A stretch of DNA of 55,008 nucleotides, from NCBI RefSeq assembly GCF_019443125.1, contig NZ_JAHYXK010000020.1, positions 1 to 55,008 of the forward strand, read 5' to 3'. Of this stretch, positions 43,081 to 53,335 are shown piece by piece; position 1 is the first letter of the stretch; every line of letters begins with the position of its first letter. The notes beneath the pieces are model-generated. The model worked only from the letters and a program-made list of their open reading frames with translations, did no database searches and had not been told where the DNA came from. Made by a program: the position numbers and the translations under genes. This DNA comes from Pontibacter aydingkolensis. Its GTDB lineage: Bacteria; Bacteroidota; Bacteroidia; Cytophagales; Hymenobacteraceae.

Positions 43081-46000
43081 ATGAAGAAAATTTTAATGCT
43101 ATGCTTGTTACTTATGTCCACCCTGCTGCAGCAGGCCATGGCGCAAGTTAGAGCGATCACCGGTAAGGTGACAGATGCCACTACCAATCAACCCCTTCCG
43201 GGTGTAACGGTATTGGTGAAAGGTACAACAGTAGGTACTGCTACTAGTGCAGACGGTGCCTATTCTATTAACGTGCCTCAAGGCAGCAATACCCTTGTAT
43301 TCCGTTTTGTGGGATACGGTACAGTAGAAAGAGCCATCGGTGCAGCTAGCACGATAGATGTAGCAATGGGAGTAGATTCTAAACAGCTTGGTGAGGTAGT
43401 AGTAACTGCCCTGGGTATCGAGCGTGAGAAGAAAGCTCTAGGTTACGCTCTGCAGGAGGTTTCCGGCGAAACCGTTAACCAAGCCCGTGAAACAAACGTG
43501 GTAAACGCTCTTTCAGGTAAAGTAGCCGGTGTTCAGATTGTGAACTCAAGTGGTGCGGTAGGTTCTTCTTCACGTATCACGCTACGTGGTAACAACTCCC
43601 TGACTGGCGATAACCAGCCACTTTTCGTAGTGGACGGTGTTCCGATCAGTAACTCAACTAACACAAACCGAGGTTATGGTGGTGTTGACTACGGTAACGC
43701 TGCTTCTGATATCAACCCGAATGATATTGAGTCTATTTCTGTACTGAAAGGTGCGAACGCTGCGGCTCTTTATGGTGCACGTGCTGCCAACGGTGTTATC
43801 CTGATCACAACTAAGTCTGGTAGAGGTACACAAGGTTTAGGTGTTTCACTTGACCACACTACTTCTTTTGACACCCCTCTTCGCTTGCCTGATTACCAGG
43901 ATGAGTATGGCCAGGGTCTTAACGGATTATTTGAATACGTAGATGGCGCCGGTGGCGGTGTAATGGATGGCGTGGATGAAAGCTGGGGACCTCGTTTTGA
44001 TGGCAGCACTAAGCGACAGTTCTTCGGAGATGGTCCTTGGGTGGCAAGCCCAAATAACGTAAAAGACTTCTTCCAGACTGGTGTTACACACAACACTAAC
44101 GTTGGCATCACAGCAGCTACTGATAAAGCTAACATTCGTCTTTCTCTTGGCAACATAGACCAGACTGGTATTATTCCTAATACTGACCTTCGTCGTTACT
44201 CTGTTGGTCTTAATGCAGGTATGAAGCTTAGCGACAAACTAAGTGCTAATGCTAGTGTTAACTACATTCAGAACGTCAGCGACAACCGTCCTGCCAATGG
44301 TTACTCAGGTGATAATATCATGCAACAGTTCGTGTGGTTTGGCCGTCAGGTAGATATCGATAAACTGAGAAACTACAAGAATGAGGATGGAAGCCAGTTT
44401 AACTGGAACTACAACTACCACAACAACCCATACTGGATTGTTTACGAAAACCTAAACTCAAACCAGCGTGACCGAGTTATCGGTAACGCATCAGTTAAGT
44501 ATGATTTTACTAACTGGTTGAACCTGATGGTACGTGGTGGTAGCGACTTCTTTACTGATGACCGCAAGCGTGTATGGGCGAAAGGTACTCTGGATTTCCC
44601 AGACGGACGCTTCTATGAGCAGGCTATTTACCAGAACGAGACTAACCTTGACTTCTTGTTATCAGCTAACAAAGATATTACAAGCGACATTACGCTAAGC
44701 GGCTCTTTTGGTGGTAACAAGCGCCGAAATACTTACAGAATGAATGATGTGTTGGTAAGAGCACTTGCTGTACCAGGAATCTACAACATATCTAACGCAG
44801 TAGGTAACCCTTCACCTTCTAACTTCAGAAGCCAGCGCGTTGTGAACAGCTTGTACGGTACTGGTACTTTCGGTTTCAGAGACTACTTCTTTGTGGATGT
44901 AACCGCTCGTAACGACTGGTCTTCTACGTTACCTGCTGCTAACAACTCATTCTTTTATCCTTCAGTATCCACAAGCTTAGTGTTCACGGATGCTTTTAAC
45001 TTAAACTCTGGTGTACTTTCTTATGGTAAAGTAAGAGCCAGCTGGGCACAGGTAGGTAATGATACAGATCCTTATAGAGTAGCTGGTACATTTGCTGCCA
45101 ACGATCCATGGGATGGCCGTCCAAATTTGACATACACAAACACACTAGCGAATGCTAACCTGAAACCAGAGTTAACTACATCTTTCGAGGTAGGTACTGA
45201 CCTGCGTTTCTTCCAGGACAGAGCATTTATTGATTTAACTTACTTCTCGAAGAGTACAACTGATCAGATTGTACCAGTTACAAGATCTGGATCATCAGGA
45301 TTTACTCACCAGATTGTAAACATAGGTGAGATTACTAACAAAGGTATTGAACTACAGTTAGGTGGTACTCCTGTAAGAACAGAGGGTGGCTTTAGCTGGG
45401 ATGTATTGGTGAACTTTTCTCGCATCAGAAACGAAGTGGTATCATTAACAGAAGGTCTTAATGCCTACCAGCTAGGATTGTACTGGGGTGTAGGCCTTGA
45501 GGCAAGACCAGGTGAGAAGTACGGTGCACTTGTTGGGTCTACTTACCTTAGAGATGATCAGGGTAGAAAGTTGATAGATGCAACAGGTCGTCCTAGAAGA
45601 GGTCCAAACGAAGTATTGGGTAGCATCATGCCAGACTGGACTGGTGGTGTTCGTAACTCTTTTGCTTACAAAGGATTTAACTTCAACTTCTTGATCGACA
45701 CTCGTAAAGGTGGTGATATCTTCTCTGTAACGCACATGTTCGGCCTTTATGCCGGTGTTACAGAAGAAACACTTGAAGGTCGTGAAGAAGGTCTGCTAAT
45801 AGAGGGTATCGGACCTGACGGCAACCCAAATACTGTAAGAGTTTCTGCGCAGCGTTACAACCAGGGTCTATATGGCCTGCACGAAGCGCACGTATTTGAT
45901 GGTAGTTTTGTGAAACTTCGTGAAGTTGTATTCGGTTATGACTTACCGCAATCTATCACAAGTAAAGTAAAACTTAGAGGAGCTAGCATTAATGTCGTTG

Positions 46001-46146
46001 GCAGAAACCTGTGGCTGATTCACTCTAACATTCCGCACGTAGATCCGGAAACTGCATTTGGTGCTGATATTGCCAGCCAGGGCTTTGAGTTCGGTGCACT
46101 TCCTTCTACTAAGAGCTGGGGTGTTAACCTGAGACTGACACTTTAA
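43081..46146 (+). CDS. SusC/RagA-family TonB-dependent outer-membrane transporter (first locus)
   Basis: A 1021 aa outer-membrane receptor that imports a bound nutrient with energy from TonB. Signal peptide about 1-21 (ending AMA before QVRAITG). A carboxypeptidase-like regulatory domain follows (about 23-105, GKVTDATTNQPLPGVTVLVK). Then come the SusC signature region (EVVVTALGIEREKKALGYAL), a plug domain (about 125-235, with LRGNNSL, PLFVVDGVPI, ISVLKGANAAALYGARAANG) and a 22-strand type barrel ending SWGVNLRLTL. It lacks an STN domain, so anti-sigma signalling is not expected. The coding region favours GGT, CGT and GTT codons, consistent with high expression. The susD-like gene starts 33 bp later. 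Confidence 0.95.
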   Translation: MKKILMLCLLLMSTLLQQAMAQVRAITGKVTDATTNQPLPGVTVLVKGTTVGTATSADGAYSINVPQGSNTLVFRFVGYGTVERAIGAASTIDVAMGVDSKQLGEVVVTALGIEREKKALGYALQEVSGETVNQARETNVVNALSGKVAGVQIVNSSGAVGSSSRITLRGNNSLTGDNQPLFVVDGVPISNSTNTNRGYGGVDYGNAASDINPNDIESISVLKGANAAALYGARAANGVILITTKSGRGTQGLGVSLDHTTSFDTPLRLPDYQDEYGQGLNGLFEYVDGAGGGVMDGVDESWGPRFDGSTKRQFFGDGPWVASPNNVKDFFQTGVTHNTNVGITAATDKANIRLSLGNIDQTGIIPNTDLRRYSVGLNAGMKLSDKLSANASVNYIQNVSDNRPANGYSGDNIMQQFVWFGRQVDIDKLRNYKNEDGSQFNWNYNYHNNPYWIVYENLNSNQRDRVIGNASVKYDFTNWLNLMVRGGSDFFTDDRKRVWAKGTLDFPDGRFYEQAIYQNETNLDFLLSANKDITSDITLSGSFGGNKRRNTYRMNDVLVRALAVPGIYNISNAVGNPSPSNFRSQRVVNSLYGTGTFGFRDYFFVDVTARNDWSSTLPAANNSFFYPSVSTSLVFTDAFNLNSGVLSYGKVRASWAQVGNDTDPYRVAGTFAANDPWDGRPNLTYTNTLANANLKPELTTSFEVGTDLRFFQDRAFIDLTYFSKSTTDQIVPVTRSGSSGFTHQIVNIGEITNKGIELQLGGTPVRTEGGFSWDVLVNFSRIRNEVVSLTEGLNAYQLGLYWGVGLEARPGEKYGALVGSTYLRDDQGRKLIDATGRPRRGPNEVLGSIMPDWTGGVRNSFAYKGFNFNFLIDTRKGGDIFSVTHMFGLYAGVTEETLEGREEGLLIEGIGPDGNPNTVRVSAQRYNQGLYGLHEAHVFDGSFVKLREVVFGYDLPQSITSKVKLRGASINVVGRNLWLIHSNIPHVDPETAFGADIASQGFEFGALPSTKSWGVNLRLTL

Positions 46147-46179
46147 TTCATTAAGAGTTCAAACTCAAAAGATTTTAAA

Positions 46180-47661
46180 ATGACTAGATTTTCAAAATAT
46201 AAATTTTGCTTCGCACTACTGCTGGGTTTTAGCCTGAGCTCGTGCGATAAAGACTTCGAGGAGATTAACCGTAACCCTAACGCTCCTGAAGATGTACCGG
46301 CTAGTGTTATTCTTCCTGCGGCGGAGCAATCTGCTGTGAGCAGACTGTTTGGAGCAAGCGTTAATTTAACTTATGCATCTACATGGGCGCAGCACATAGC
46401 TAAGATCCAGTATATCGACGAAGACCGCTATAACTTCAGAGCTTCTGACTTCTCTACACACTGGGACCAGCTTTACAGTGGGCCGCTTTTGGACACTCGC
46501 CTGGTAATAGACAAGGCCCAGGAAACAGGTAACAGCAGCATGGAAGGTGTAGGCCGTACCTGGCGCACCTGGATTTTCCAGAACATTACAGATCTTTGGG
46601 GAGATATTCCTTACTCTGATGCTTTACAGGGCTCTGAAGGTAAAATGACACCTAAGTATGATAGCCAGGAGTCTATTTACATGGACATGCTGCAGCAGCT
46701 GGAAACAGCCAATACATTGCTTGCAGCAGGTGGTACTGTAGGCGGAGATTTGATCTATGGTGGAAGTCCAGAGAAGTGGAGAAAGTTTACTAACTCTTTG
46801 CGCCTGCGCCTGCTTATCCATATGGCTAAAGTAGCTCCAGATAAAGCAAAAGAGGGTATTGAGAAAATAATGGCTGACGGCACTAAGTATCCTATCTTCG
46901 AGAGCAACGCAGATAATGCAACGCTAACTTACTTAGGAGCTCAGCCTTATCGTAACCCATGGTTCGAAAACTCTGTAACGCGTGACGACCATGCTGTAAG
47001 TAAGACTTTGGTAGATTTGCTTGGCTCTAAGAATGATCCGCGTATTGCAGTTTATGCAAAGCCTGCAGAGAAACCAGCATCACCAACTGCAGGTGTTACT
47101 GTAAATGGCAAGCAATATGTAGGTCAGCAGAATGGCGCTGTAGCTCAACCTTCATTGCCAACTGTTTCACGAATTGGTGCGAAGTACCGCGACACACCTA
47201 ATGCGCCAATGTATATCATGACGCATGCTGAAGTAATGTTTATCCTGGCTGAAGCTGCAGCGCGTGGCTGGAACGTGGGTATGACTGCCGCTGAAGCGTA
47301 CAATGCTGGTATTCGTTCAAGTATGATGTTAAATGGTGTATCAGATGCCGAAATCGAAGCTTACCTGATGCAGCCTTCTGTAGCTTATGCCGCCCAGACT
47401 AACAAATTTGAGGCAATCAGCACACAGAAATGGATCGCTCTGTTTGGTAATGGTATCGAAGCTTTCACAGAATTCCGTAGAATGGGTTATCCAAACACTA
47501 TTAAGGAAGTGCCTGCGTCTTTCTTCCCTGGTAAAGGAGTTCCGTTGCGTTTTTCTTACACTGACCAGGAACGAAGCACTAACAAAGCTAACGTAGATGC
47601 TGCCAGCTCAGGTATTGTTGACTTTCTGTTCGGCAAGCCATTGTGGTGGGATGTAGACTAG
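46180..47661 (+). CDS. SusD-like nutrient-binding lipoprotein (first locus)
   Basis: A 493 aa surface lipoprotein partner of SusC. The lipobox is LSSC (cysteine 22), followed by acidic DKDFEE. The opening INRNPNAPEDVPASVILPAA and the body with TPR-like helices (AYNAGIRSSMMLNGVSDAEI, FNQ-like EKWRKFTNSLRLRLLIHMAK) identify the SusD-like_2 branch of the SusD/RagB superfamily rather than classical SusD. It would form the lid over the SusC barrel and bind substrate. A duplicated terminator module follows. The ligand is unknown, with no hydrolase nearby to indicate it. Confidence 0.92.
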   Translation: MTRFSKYKFCFALLLGFSLSSCDKDFEEINRNPNAPEDVPASVILPAAEQSAVSRLFGASVNLTYASTWAQHIAKIQYIDEDRYNFRASDFSTHWDQLYSGPLLDTRLVIDKAQETGNSSMEGVGRTWRTWIFQNITDLWGDIPYSDALQGSEGKMTPKYDSQESIYMDMLQQLETANTLLAAGGTVGGDLIYGGSPEKWRKFTNSLRLRLLIHMAKVAPDKAKEGIEKIMADGTKYPIFESNADNATLTYLGAQPYRNPWFENSVTRDDHAVSKTLVDLLGSKNDPRIAVYAKPAEKPASPTAGVTVNGKQYVGQQNGAVAQPSLPTVSRIGAKYRDTPNAPMYIMTHAEVMFILAEAAARGWNVGMTAAEAYNAGIRSSMMLNGVSDAEIEAYLMQPSVAYAAQTNKFEAISTQKWIALFGNGIEAFTEFRRMGYPNTIKEVPASFFPGKGVPLRFSYTDQERSTNKANVDAASSGIVDFLFGKPLWWDVD

Positions 47662-47696
47662 GGTGTAAATCCAGAAAGTAAGAAATTAAAATAATT

Positions 47697-47773
47697 AAGT
47701 AGATAGATTAAGAATACTAGGTAGTAGTCTTCTTCATTGGGCAAAGCCACCGGACTCCGGTGGCTTTTCTTTT
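47697..47773 (+). terminator. terminator module of the first SusCD operon (copy 1)
   Basis: A 49 bp stretch identical to 53112-53160, starting AAGTAGATAGATTAAG and ending ATTGGGCAAA, precedes the hairpin GCCACCGGACTCCGGTGGC with a T-rich tail. The same module ends the second SusCD operon. Confidence 0.85.
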
Positions 47774-47986
47774 GTATATAAAAGCCACGCTTAATTTATA
47801 AGTGGAGCTTTCTGTTTTTAATGGATCGTGCTCAGACAAAAAGAGGTGCCTTCTGAAAGATATAAAAGTGTCAGCTTGAGTTGATGTGGAGCAGCGCGGC
47901 TAACTTATCTATACATTGTAGTTACTTGTTCGGCTTAAAATACTCTTGGTTACTAAAGTGCAAAATTTGTAACAAAGCATATATTG

Positions 47987-48086
47987 TTTGTTATAACATT
48001 TATTTTTTATATATTTAGAGATTATCTCACTTTAAATAAAAAATATGCTAAAAACTTTACTCAATCCTTCCGCAGAGTTCTTCTAG
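47987..48086 (+). promoter_or_regulatory. susC2 promoter, conserved start block and short leader ORF
   Basis: TTTG (47987-47990), 19 nt, TATATTTA (48010-48017), then TCTCACTTTAAATAAA (48025-48040) and a 13-codon ORF (48045-48086, MLKTLLNPSAEFF). The leader to the susC ATG is about 370 nt. It includes a possible hairpin CCCTGTGCC/GGCACAAGGG near 48325-48350. The rest of 47774-48396 shows no gene. Confidence 0.5.
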
Positions 48087-48396
48087 AAAATCTGCCACGG
48101 CACTCCAGTAGGATCTGTAGTGTCTCTAAATCATTTTCTGATTACTGCTTGATCAGCAAGGCTCTTAAAGCTATGGTTTTAAGGTGCCACTGCTTCTTAT
48201 TGCCTTTTTGGAGGCTTTGCCAGCGTGCGTGTACGTGCGTTGTAGGTGTTTATTTGCCGTTATAGCCAAATAGGTGCCAGCTAAAAGCTGAATCATCAAA
48301 CAGCTGCCAGAAATAGTTTATTACCCTGTGCCTTGTCTGGCACAAGGGGTGGAATCTCTTTTTCTATAGTTAAAACCACATTTAACAAAAAACAAA

Positions 48397-51300
48397 ATGA
48401 AAAGAATACTATTGTTGAGTTTCTTGCTGCTCACTGCTATGGTAAACCAGGTAGTGGCGCAGGTAAGAACAATAACCGGTAAGGTGACCGATGCAACATC
48501 AAGTCAGCCTTTGCCAGGCGTTACAGTTGTGGCTAAAGGCACTTCTGTGGGCACTGCCACTAGTTCCGATGGTACATATTCTATAAGCGTGCCAGCTGGA
48601 AGTAACACACTTGTATTCCGTTTTATTGGCTATAAAACGATTGAAAAAGCTATCGGTACAACCAACACTGTAAATGCGCAGCTCGCATTAGACCAGCAAC
48701 AGCTAGAGGAGGTTGTGGTAACAGCCTTAGGCTTTAAAGAAGACAAAGACAAGCAGGGTGCTGCAACCAGCCAGGTTACAGGCGCAAAAATCGCTCAGTC
48801 TGGTGAAACAAGTGCCGTTACAGGTTTGTCAGGCAAGGCCTCTGGTGTACAGATTACCCGTTCGTCTGGTGACCCTGGTGCAGGTGCTTACATCCAGATT
48901 CGTGGTCAAAGTACTATCACGAGTTCTGTGCAGCCACTGATTATTATTGACGGTATACCTGTAAGTAACAGCAACATTGGTTCGGGTGTAGGTGGTGTAG
49001 TTCAGCAGTCGCGCTTAAATGACATAAACCCAAACGATATTGCCTCTGTGCAGATTCTGAAAGGTGCATCTGCCGCAGCACTATGGGGCTCTCGTGCTGC
49101 TAACGGTGTAATGGTCATCACTACAAAAAGCGGTTCGTCTGCCAAAGGTAAAATCAACATCAGTTATGGCTTAACTTATTCTTTAGATCAAATAAGCTAT
49201 ACGCACGATCTGCAGGAAACTTACGGACAAGGTTTCAGTGGGAAATATAGCCCAACTTCTGCTTTCTCATACGGTGATAAAATTTCTGAAAGAGCAGGAG
49301 GTGCGGATGAGGTAAATACAACCGGTCAAAAATTTGTGGCGCAGGATGGTACAGAGTACTACCCGATCGTAACAAAGAACAGCCGTGAGACCTTTGGTGA
49401 CTCTAACTTCGATGCTATTTTTCAGAACGGTCACTTCCTTGAGAACAACCTGAGCTTTAGCGGAGGTGATCAGGACGGCAACTTCTTCTTGAGTTTATCA
49501 AACTTAGATCAGGAAGGTATTATTAAAAACAACAGTGACTACAACAGAACCACTGCGCGCTTGAATGCAGAAAAAAGGTTAGCTAGTACAGTAAACGCGA
49601 AAGCAAATATTACCTATTCCAAAATCGGCTCAAATCGTATTCAGCAGGGCTCTAACACATCTGGCTTATACTTGGGTTTCCTGCGTAATGCCCCTGACTT
49701 TGATATTAGAGACTATAAGGGTACATACTTCAATAGTAATGGAGATGCGTTCTTAGGAAGACAACGCTCTTACAGAAGATACCTTGGTAACACGGCCAGC
49801 CCAGTTTACAACAACCCGCTTTGGACTATAAATGACCAGCGCAACACCTCTGATGTTAACCGTTTTATCGGTTCATTTGAGCTAAGCTATGAGCCTCTGA
49901 CTTGGCTAAACTTTATAGCCCGTGGTGGCGTGGATAACTACACCGATCAGCGCTTAACTTTCTTCCCGGTAAACTCTGCTGAGAACGGTGGTGGTGGCGA
50001 AGGCACAGAGCAGACCTTAGGCGAGACACAGTTGAACGGAGACTTTATTGCACGTGCAAATAAGTCTTTCGGCGAAGACTTTACAGGATCTTTCCTGGTA
50101 GGCTTAAACCTAAACCAGCGGACATTTAATAGTATAGGCGCTACGTACCGTAACTTTATTCTTAACCAGCGAATCAGTGATTTTGCAAACGCTACAAACG
50201 AAAATACTTCACCATTCGATTCTGAATCGACTATTCGTACTTCTGCGGGTTATGCAACTGCGACTTTTGGATTTAAGGACATGCTTTACCTGAACGCTTC
50301 TGGTAGATTGGAAAATGCATCAACTTTTGGGTCTCAAACTAAAAGTGTGTTCTTCTACCCATCAGCTGATGTAGCATTCCAGTTTAGTGACCTAGCCCCA
50401 TTTGCTGATAGCAAGATATTGAGCTTTGGTAAACTGCGTGCAGGTTACGGTGAAGTAGGTGTGCAGCCAGGACCATATCTAACAGTAACTGACTGGGCGC
50501 CTGCCTTCTTTGGTGAAAGTTGGGGCCCTGGTTTAGATGCCGGTGCCTACGACGGAGCATTTGTTAGGGATAACATAAAAGGCAACGCTGAACTTAAGCC
50601 AGAGCGCAAAAAAGAATTTGAAGTTGGTACGGACCTACGTTTCTTTGATAACCGCTTTTCATTGAATGCAACATATTATACTAATGAGACGGTTGATGCA
50701 ATCTTTAACCTGCCTCAGCCAGCATCTTCTGGATATACCTCCCTAACTGCTAATGCAGCGACACTTGAAAATAAAGGTATAGAACTGGATTTTGATGGAG
50801 CCATTATACGCAATAATGATTTTAGCTGGAATATTGGTGGTAACTGGACCAGAAACAGAAACAAAGTAACTGACCTGCAAGGTGTTGAATCTATATTCCT
50901 GGCAGGTTTTACAGGTGTATCTTCAAGAGCAGTTGAAGGTCAGCCAGTAGGCGTACTTTGGGGCGGCAGATGGGAGCGCAACGAAAACGGTGGCCTGGCA
51001 TTAGATAGCTTTGGATTTCCAATTAATGCTCAAACAGAAGGTGTAATCGGTGATCCGAACCCAGACTGGAGAGGTGGCTTGAATACAAGAATAGCTTACA
51101 AAGGCTTCAGCTTATTTACCCTGTTCGAATTCTCTCAAGGTGGAGATATCTGGGCTGGTACAGAAGGTGTATTGCGTTACTTTGGTACATCAGAATACAC
51201 AGCTGTTGAGACTACTTTATCTGCACAGGAGGCTGCTGAAACATTCCTTTACAGTGGCAAAACTGTAGCAGAGGCTTACACTCCGAATGCAGATGGTTCT

Positions 51301-51666
51301 TATACCTTCCGTGGAAGAATAGACAATTTTGGTGGCAACAACGTGGCGCTTGACCAATCGTGGTATACTTCGCTGGGTGGTGGCTTTGGTCCTAACGGTG
51401 AGCAGTTTATTCAGGATGCCAGCTGGACCCGAATCAGAGAGATGACTTTGTCTTACACGCTAAATAGCGACTGGTTTAGAAACGCTACCAAGTTCCGTTC
51501 TGTAGAGCTTTCGTTAACAGGTCGTAACCTTGCCATCTGGTCTAAAGAGTTTAAAGGAGTTGACCCTGAGACAAACCTAACAGGTACAGGTAATGGCCGT
51601 GGTTTGGAGTACTTTAACAATCCTGGTACCCGCTCATATTTAGCTTCTATCAGATTTAATTTCTAA
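48397..51666 (+). CDS. SusC/RagA-family TonB-dependent outer-membrane transporter (second locus)
   Basis: A 1089 aa receptor. Signal peptide about 1-21 (ending VVA before QVRTITG), a regulatory beta-sandwich (GKVTDATSSQPLPGVTVVAK), EVVVTALGFKEDKDKQGAAT, a plug with IQIRGQSTITSSVQPLIIID and VQILKGASAAALWGSRAANG, and a barrel ending SYLASIRFNF. The N-terminal domain is very close to those of the other two SusC proteins, but the barrel differs, as expected for different substrates. Its SusD-like partner starts 19 bp downstream. The barrel region contains several AGTATA words that the first susC lacks. Confidence 0.95.
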   Translation: MKRILLLSFLLLTAMVNQVVAQVRTITGKVTDATSSQPLPGVTVVAKGTSVGTATSSDGTYSISVPAGSNTLVFRFIGYKTIEKAIGTTNTVNAQLALDQQQLEEVVVTALGFKEDKDKQGAATSQVTGAKIAQSGETSAVTGLSGKASGVQITRSSGDPGAGAYIQIRGQSTITSSVQPLIIIDGIPVSNSNIGSGVGGVVQQSRLNDINPNDIASVQILKGASAAALWGSRAANGVMVITTKSGSSAKGKINISYGLTYSLDQISYTHDLQETYGQGFSGKYSPTSAFSYGDKISERAGGADEVNTTGQKFVAQDGTEYYPIVTKNSRETFGDSNFDAIFQNGHFLENNLSFSGGDQDGNFFLSLSNLDQEGIIKNNSDYNRTTARLNAEKRLASTVNAKANITYSKIGSNRIQQGSNTSGLYLGFLRNAPDFDIRDYKGTYFNSNGDAFLGRQRSYRRYLGNTASPVYNNPLWTINDQRNTSDVNRFIGSFELSYEPLTWLNFIARGGVDNYTDQRLTFFPVNSAENGGGGEGTEQTLGETQLNGDFIARANKSFGEDFTGSFLVGLNLNQRTFNSIGATYRNFILNQRISDFANATNENTSPFDSESTIRTSAGYATATFGFKDMLYLNASGRLENASTFGSQTKSVFFYPSADVAFQFSDLAPFADSKILSFGKLRAGYGEVGVQPGPYLTVTDWAPAFFGESWGPGLDAGAYDGAFVRDNIKGNAELKPERKKEFEVGTDLRFFDNRFSLNATYYTNETVDAIFNLPQPASSGYTSLTANAATLENKGIELDFDGAIIRNNDFSWNIGGNWTRNRNKVTDLQGVESIFLAGFTGVSSRAVEGQPVGVLWGGRWERNENGGLALDSFGFPINAQTEGVIGDPNPDWRGGLNTRIAYKGFSLFTLFEFSQGGDIWAGTEGVLRYFGTSEYTAVETTLSAQEAAETFLYSGKTVAEAYTPNADGSYTFRGRIDNFGGNNVALDQSWYTSLGGGFGPNGEQFIQDASWTRIREMTLSYTLNSDWFRNATKFRSVELSLTGRNLAIWSKEFKGVDPETNLTGTGNGRGLEYFNNPGTRSYLASIRFNF

Positions 51667-51685
51667 TTCCAATAATCCGATTTAT

Positions 51686-53074
51686 ATGAAAAAGATATTT
51701 AGATATATAACCATCTTCTCGCTGGCTGTGTCTGTTATGGGTTGCGAAGGGTTTATAGAAGGTTTTGAAGAAGATCCGAATAACCCAAGCGGTGAGTCTG
51801 TTGACGTAAACAATATGATTCAGGGGGTGATGCTGGGCAACGCGCTTTTGCAAGAAGGCGAAGTAGCCCGACTAACAGGTATGTGGACCGATCAATTCTC
51901 AGGAGTTGACAGGCAGTATATTAACCTTGACCAGTACCTTGTTACAGCCGGCGACTTTGATAGCCCATGGTCTACAGCTTATTATGCCGCTATCACACAG
52001 GCTCGCCTGGCGCAGGAGAAGGCCGAAAATGAATTGAATCCTAAAGTGTTAGGTGTGGCGCAAATATTAGAGGCACATGCTGCCGGTACGGCTGCATCAC
52101 TTTTCGGTGATGTGCCTTTCTCTGAGGTGACTAAAGTAGAAAGCCCAATGTTTGACCCACAGTTAGAGGTTTATGCTGGTGTGCAAAAGCTGTTGGATGA
52201 TGCCATTACAAACCTGAAGCTTGGAAAAGGTATACTAAGAGCAGAGAAGGATATCTATTTTAGCGGTAAGGCTCAAAACTGGATTAATGTAGCTTACACA
52301 TTAAAAGCCCGTTATTACTTACATGTAGGTGATTATGCTAAGGCGGAAGCTGCTGCCATGCTTGGTATTCCATCACCGGAAGGAAACATGATCACACCGC
52401 ACGGCGGTACTTTATATGATGTGAACGTTTATTACTCATTCGGGATGATTTTTCGTGAAGGGTACATGACTGCAGAAAATGCTTTTGCGCCACGTATACT
52501 TGATCCGGCACAGGAAGGCACTTTTAGTAAAAACCGTAACAACGCTAAAACAGATGAGACTGGTCGTTTTAAGTACTACTATAAAGGGAAATTAGGTTCT
52601 TATGATCTAAACTATGGTGGTGCTTTTGGCTTCGATGAAGATTTTCCAATCGTAACGTATGCAGAGAATCAGTTGATTCTTGCTGAGGCTCGTGCAAGAC
52701 AGGATAACCTAACAGGCGCATTAGAGGCGCTAAATGAATACAGAGAATTATTAGACGAGAGGTATGAAACTGGTAACTACGACCCATATCTAATTACTGA
52801 TTTTGCTATCGATGGTATAGAAAATCCAGGCTCACTTTCAGTTAAGGATGCCCTTATAGATGAGATACTGGAGGAGCGTTACGTGACATTTATTGGTAAC
52901 ATAGAAGCCTTTAACGATGCCAGAAGAACCGACAATCGTGTAGGAATTCCAGTGAAGGGCACGGCTAGTAAACTACCACAGCGTTTCCTTTACCCTCAGA
53001 GCGAAATTAACGCTAATCCTAATGTGCCAAACCCGCTTCCTGGTTTATTTGAAGCAACTGCGGCTAATAAATAA
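51686..53074 (+). CDS. SusD-like nutrient-binding lipoprotein (second locus)
   Basis: A 462 aa surface lipoprotein. Lipobox VMGC (cysteine 20), then EGFIEGFEEDPNNPSGE. Helical regions typical of the SusD-like_2 branch follow (TGMWTDQFSGVDRQYINLDQ, YYAAITQARLAQEKAENEL, NWINVAYTLKARYYLHVGDY, YAENQLILAEARARQ, ILEERYVTFIGNIEAFNDAR). It forms a pair with the SusC upstream. The same terminator module as in the first locus follows after 37 bp. Confidence 0.92.
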   Translation: MKKIFRYITIFSLAVSVMGCEGFIEGFEEDPNNPSGESVDVNNMIQGVMLGNALLQEGEVARLTGMWTDQFSGVDRQYINLDQYLVTAGDFDSPWSTAYYAAITQARLAQEKAENELNPKVLGVAQILEAHAAGTAASLFGDVPFSEVTKVESPMFDPQLEVYAGVQKLLDDAITNLKLGKGILRAEKDIYFSGKAQNWINVAYTLKARYYLHVGDYAKAEAAAMLGIPSPEGNMITPHGGTLYDVNVYYSFGMIFREGYMTAENAFAPRILDPAQEGTFSKNRNNAKTDETGRFKYYYKGKLGSYDLNYGGAFGFDEDFPIVTYAENQLILAEARARQDNLTGALEALNEYRELLDERYETGNYDPYLITDFAIDGIENPGSLSVKDALIDEILEERYVTFIGNIEAFNDARRTDNRVGIPVKGTASKLPQRFLYPQSEINANPNVPNPLPGLFEATAANK

Positions 53075-53111
53075 GGAATGGTCTTCAGTATAGAATGTGA
53101 ATAGATTAATA

Positions 53112-53190
53112 AAGTAGATAGATTAAGAATACTAGGTAGTAGTCTTCTTCATTGGGCAAAAGCCACCGGTTTCCGGTGGCTTTTCTTTTT
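53112..53190 (+). terminator. terminator module of the second SusCD operon (copy 2)
   Basis: The 49 bp leading part is identical to 47697-47745. The hairpin is AAGCCACCGG/CCGGTGGCTT (loop TTT) and ends in a T-run. It differs from copy 1 mainly in the loop and in one extra A. Confidence 0.85.
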
Positions 53191-53335
53191 TCTTAAAGCT
53201 TATATATGGTGCAGTAGTAACAGGTATTTCCATGTATAGATAGCTGATGGAGATTTTGATGGTTTATACTTTTATGCCCATAACAGTCTAAATTAAGGTG
53301 ATATTAAAATGACATTAAAAAATATTAAAATTAAA

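Noticed and set aside
47984..48265. 93-codon plus-strand ORF in the susC2 leader
   Set aside because: It starts in the promoter region itself and overlaps the short leader ORF in another frame. The composition is not protein-like.
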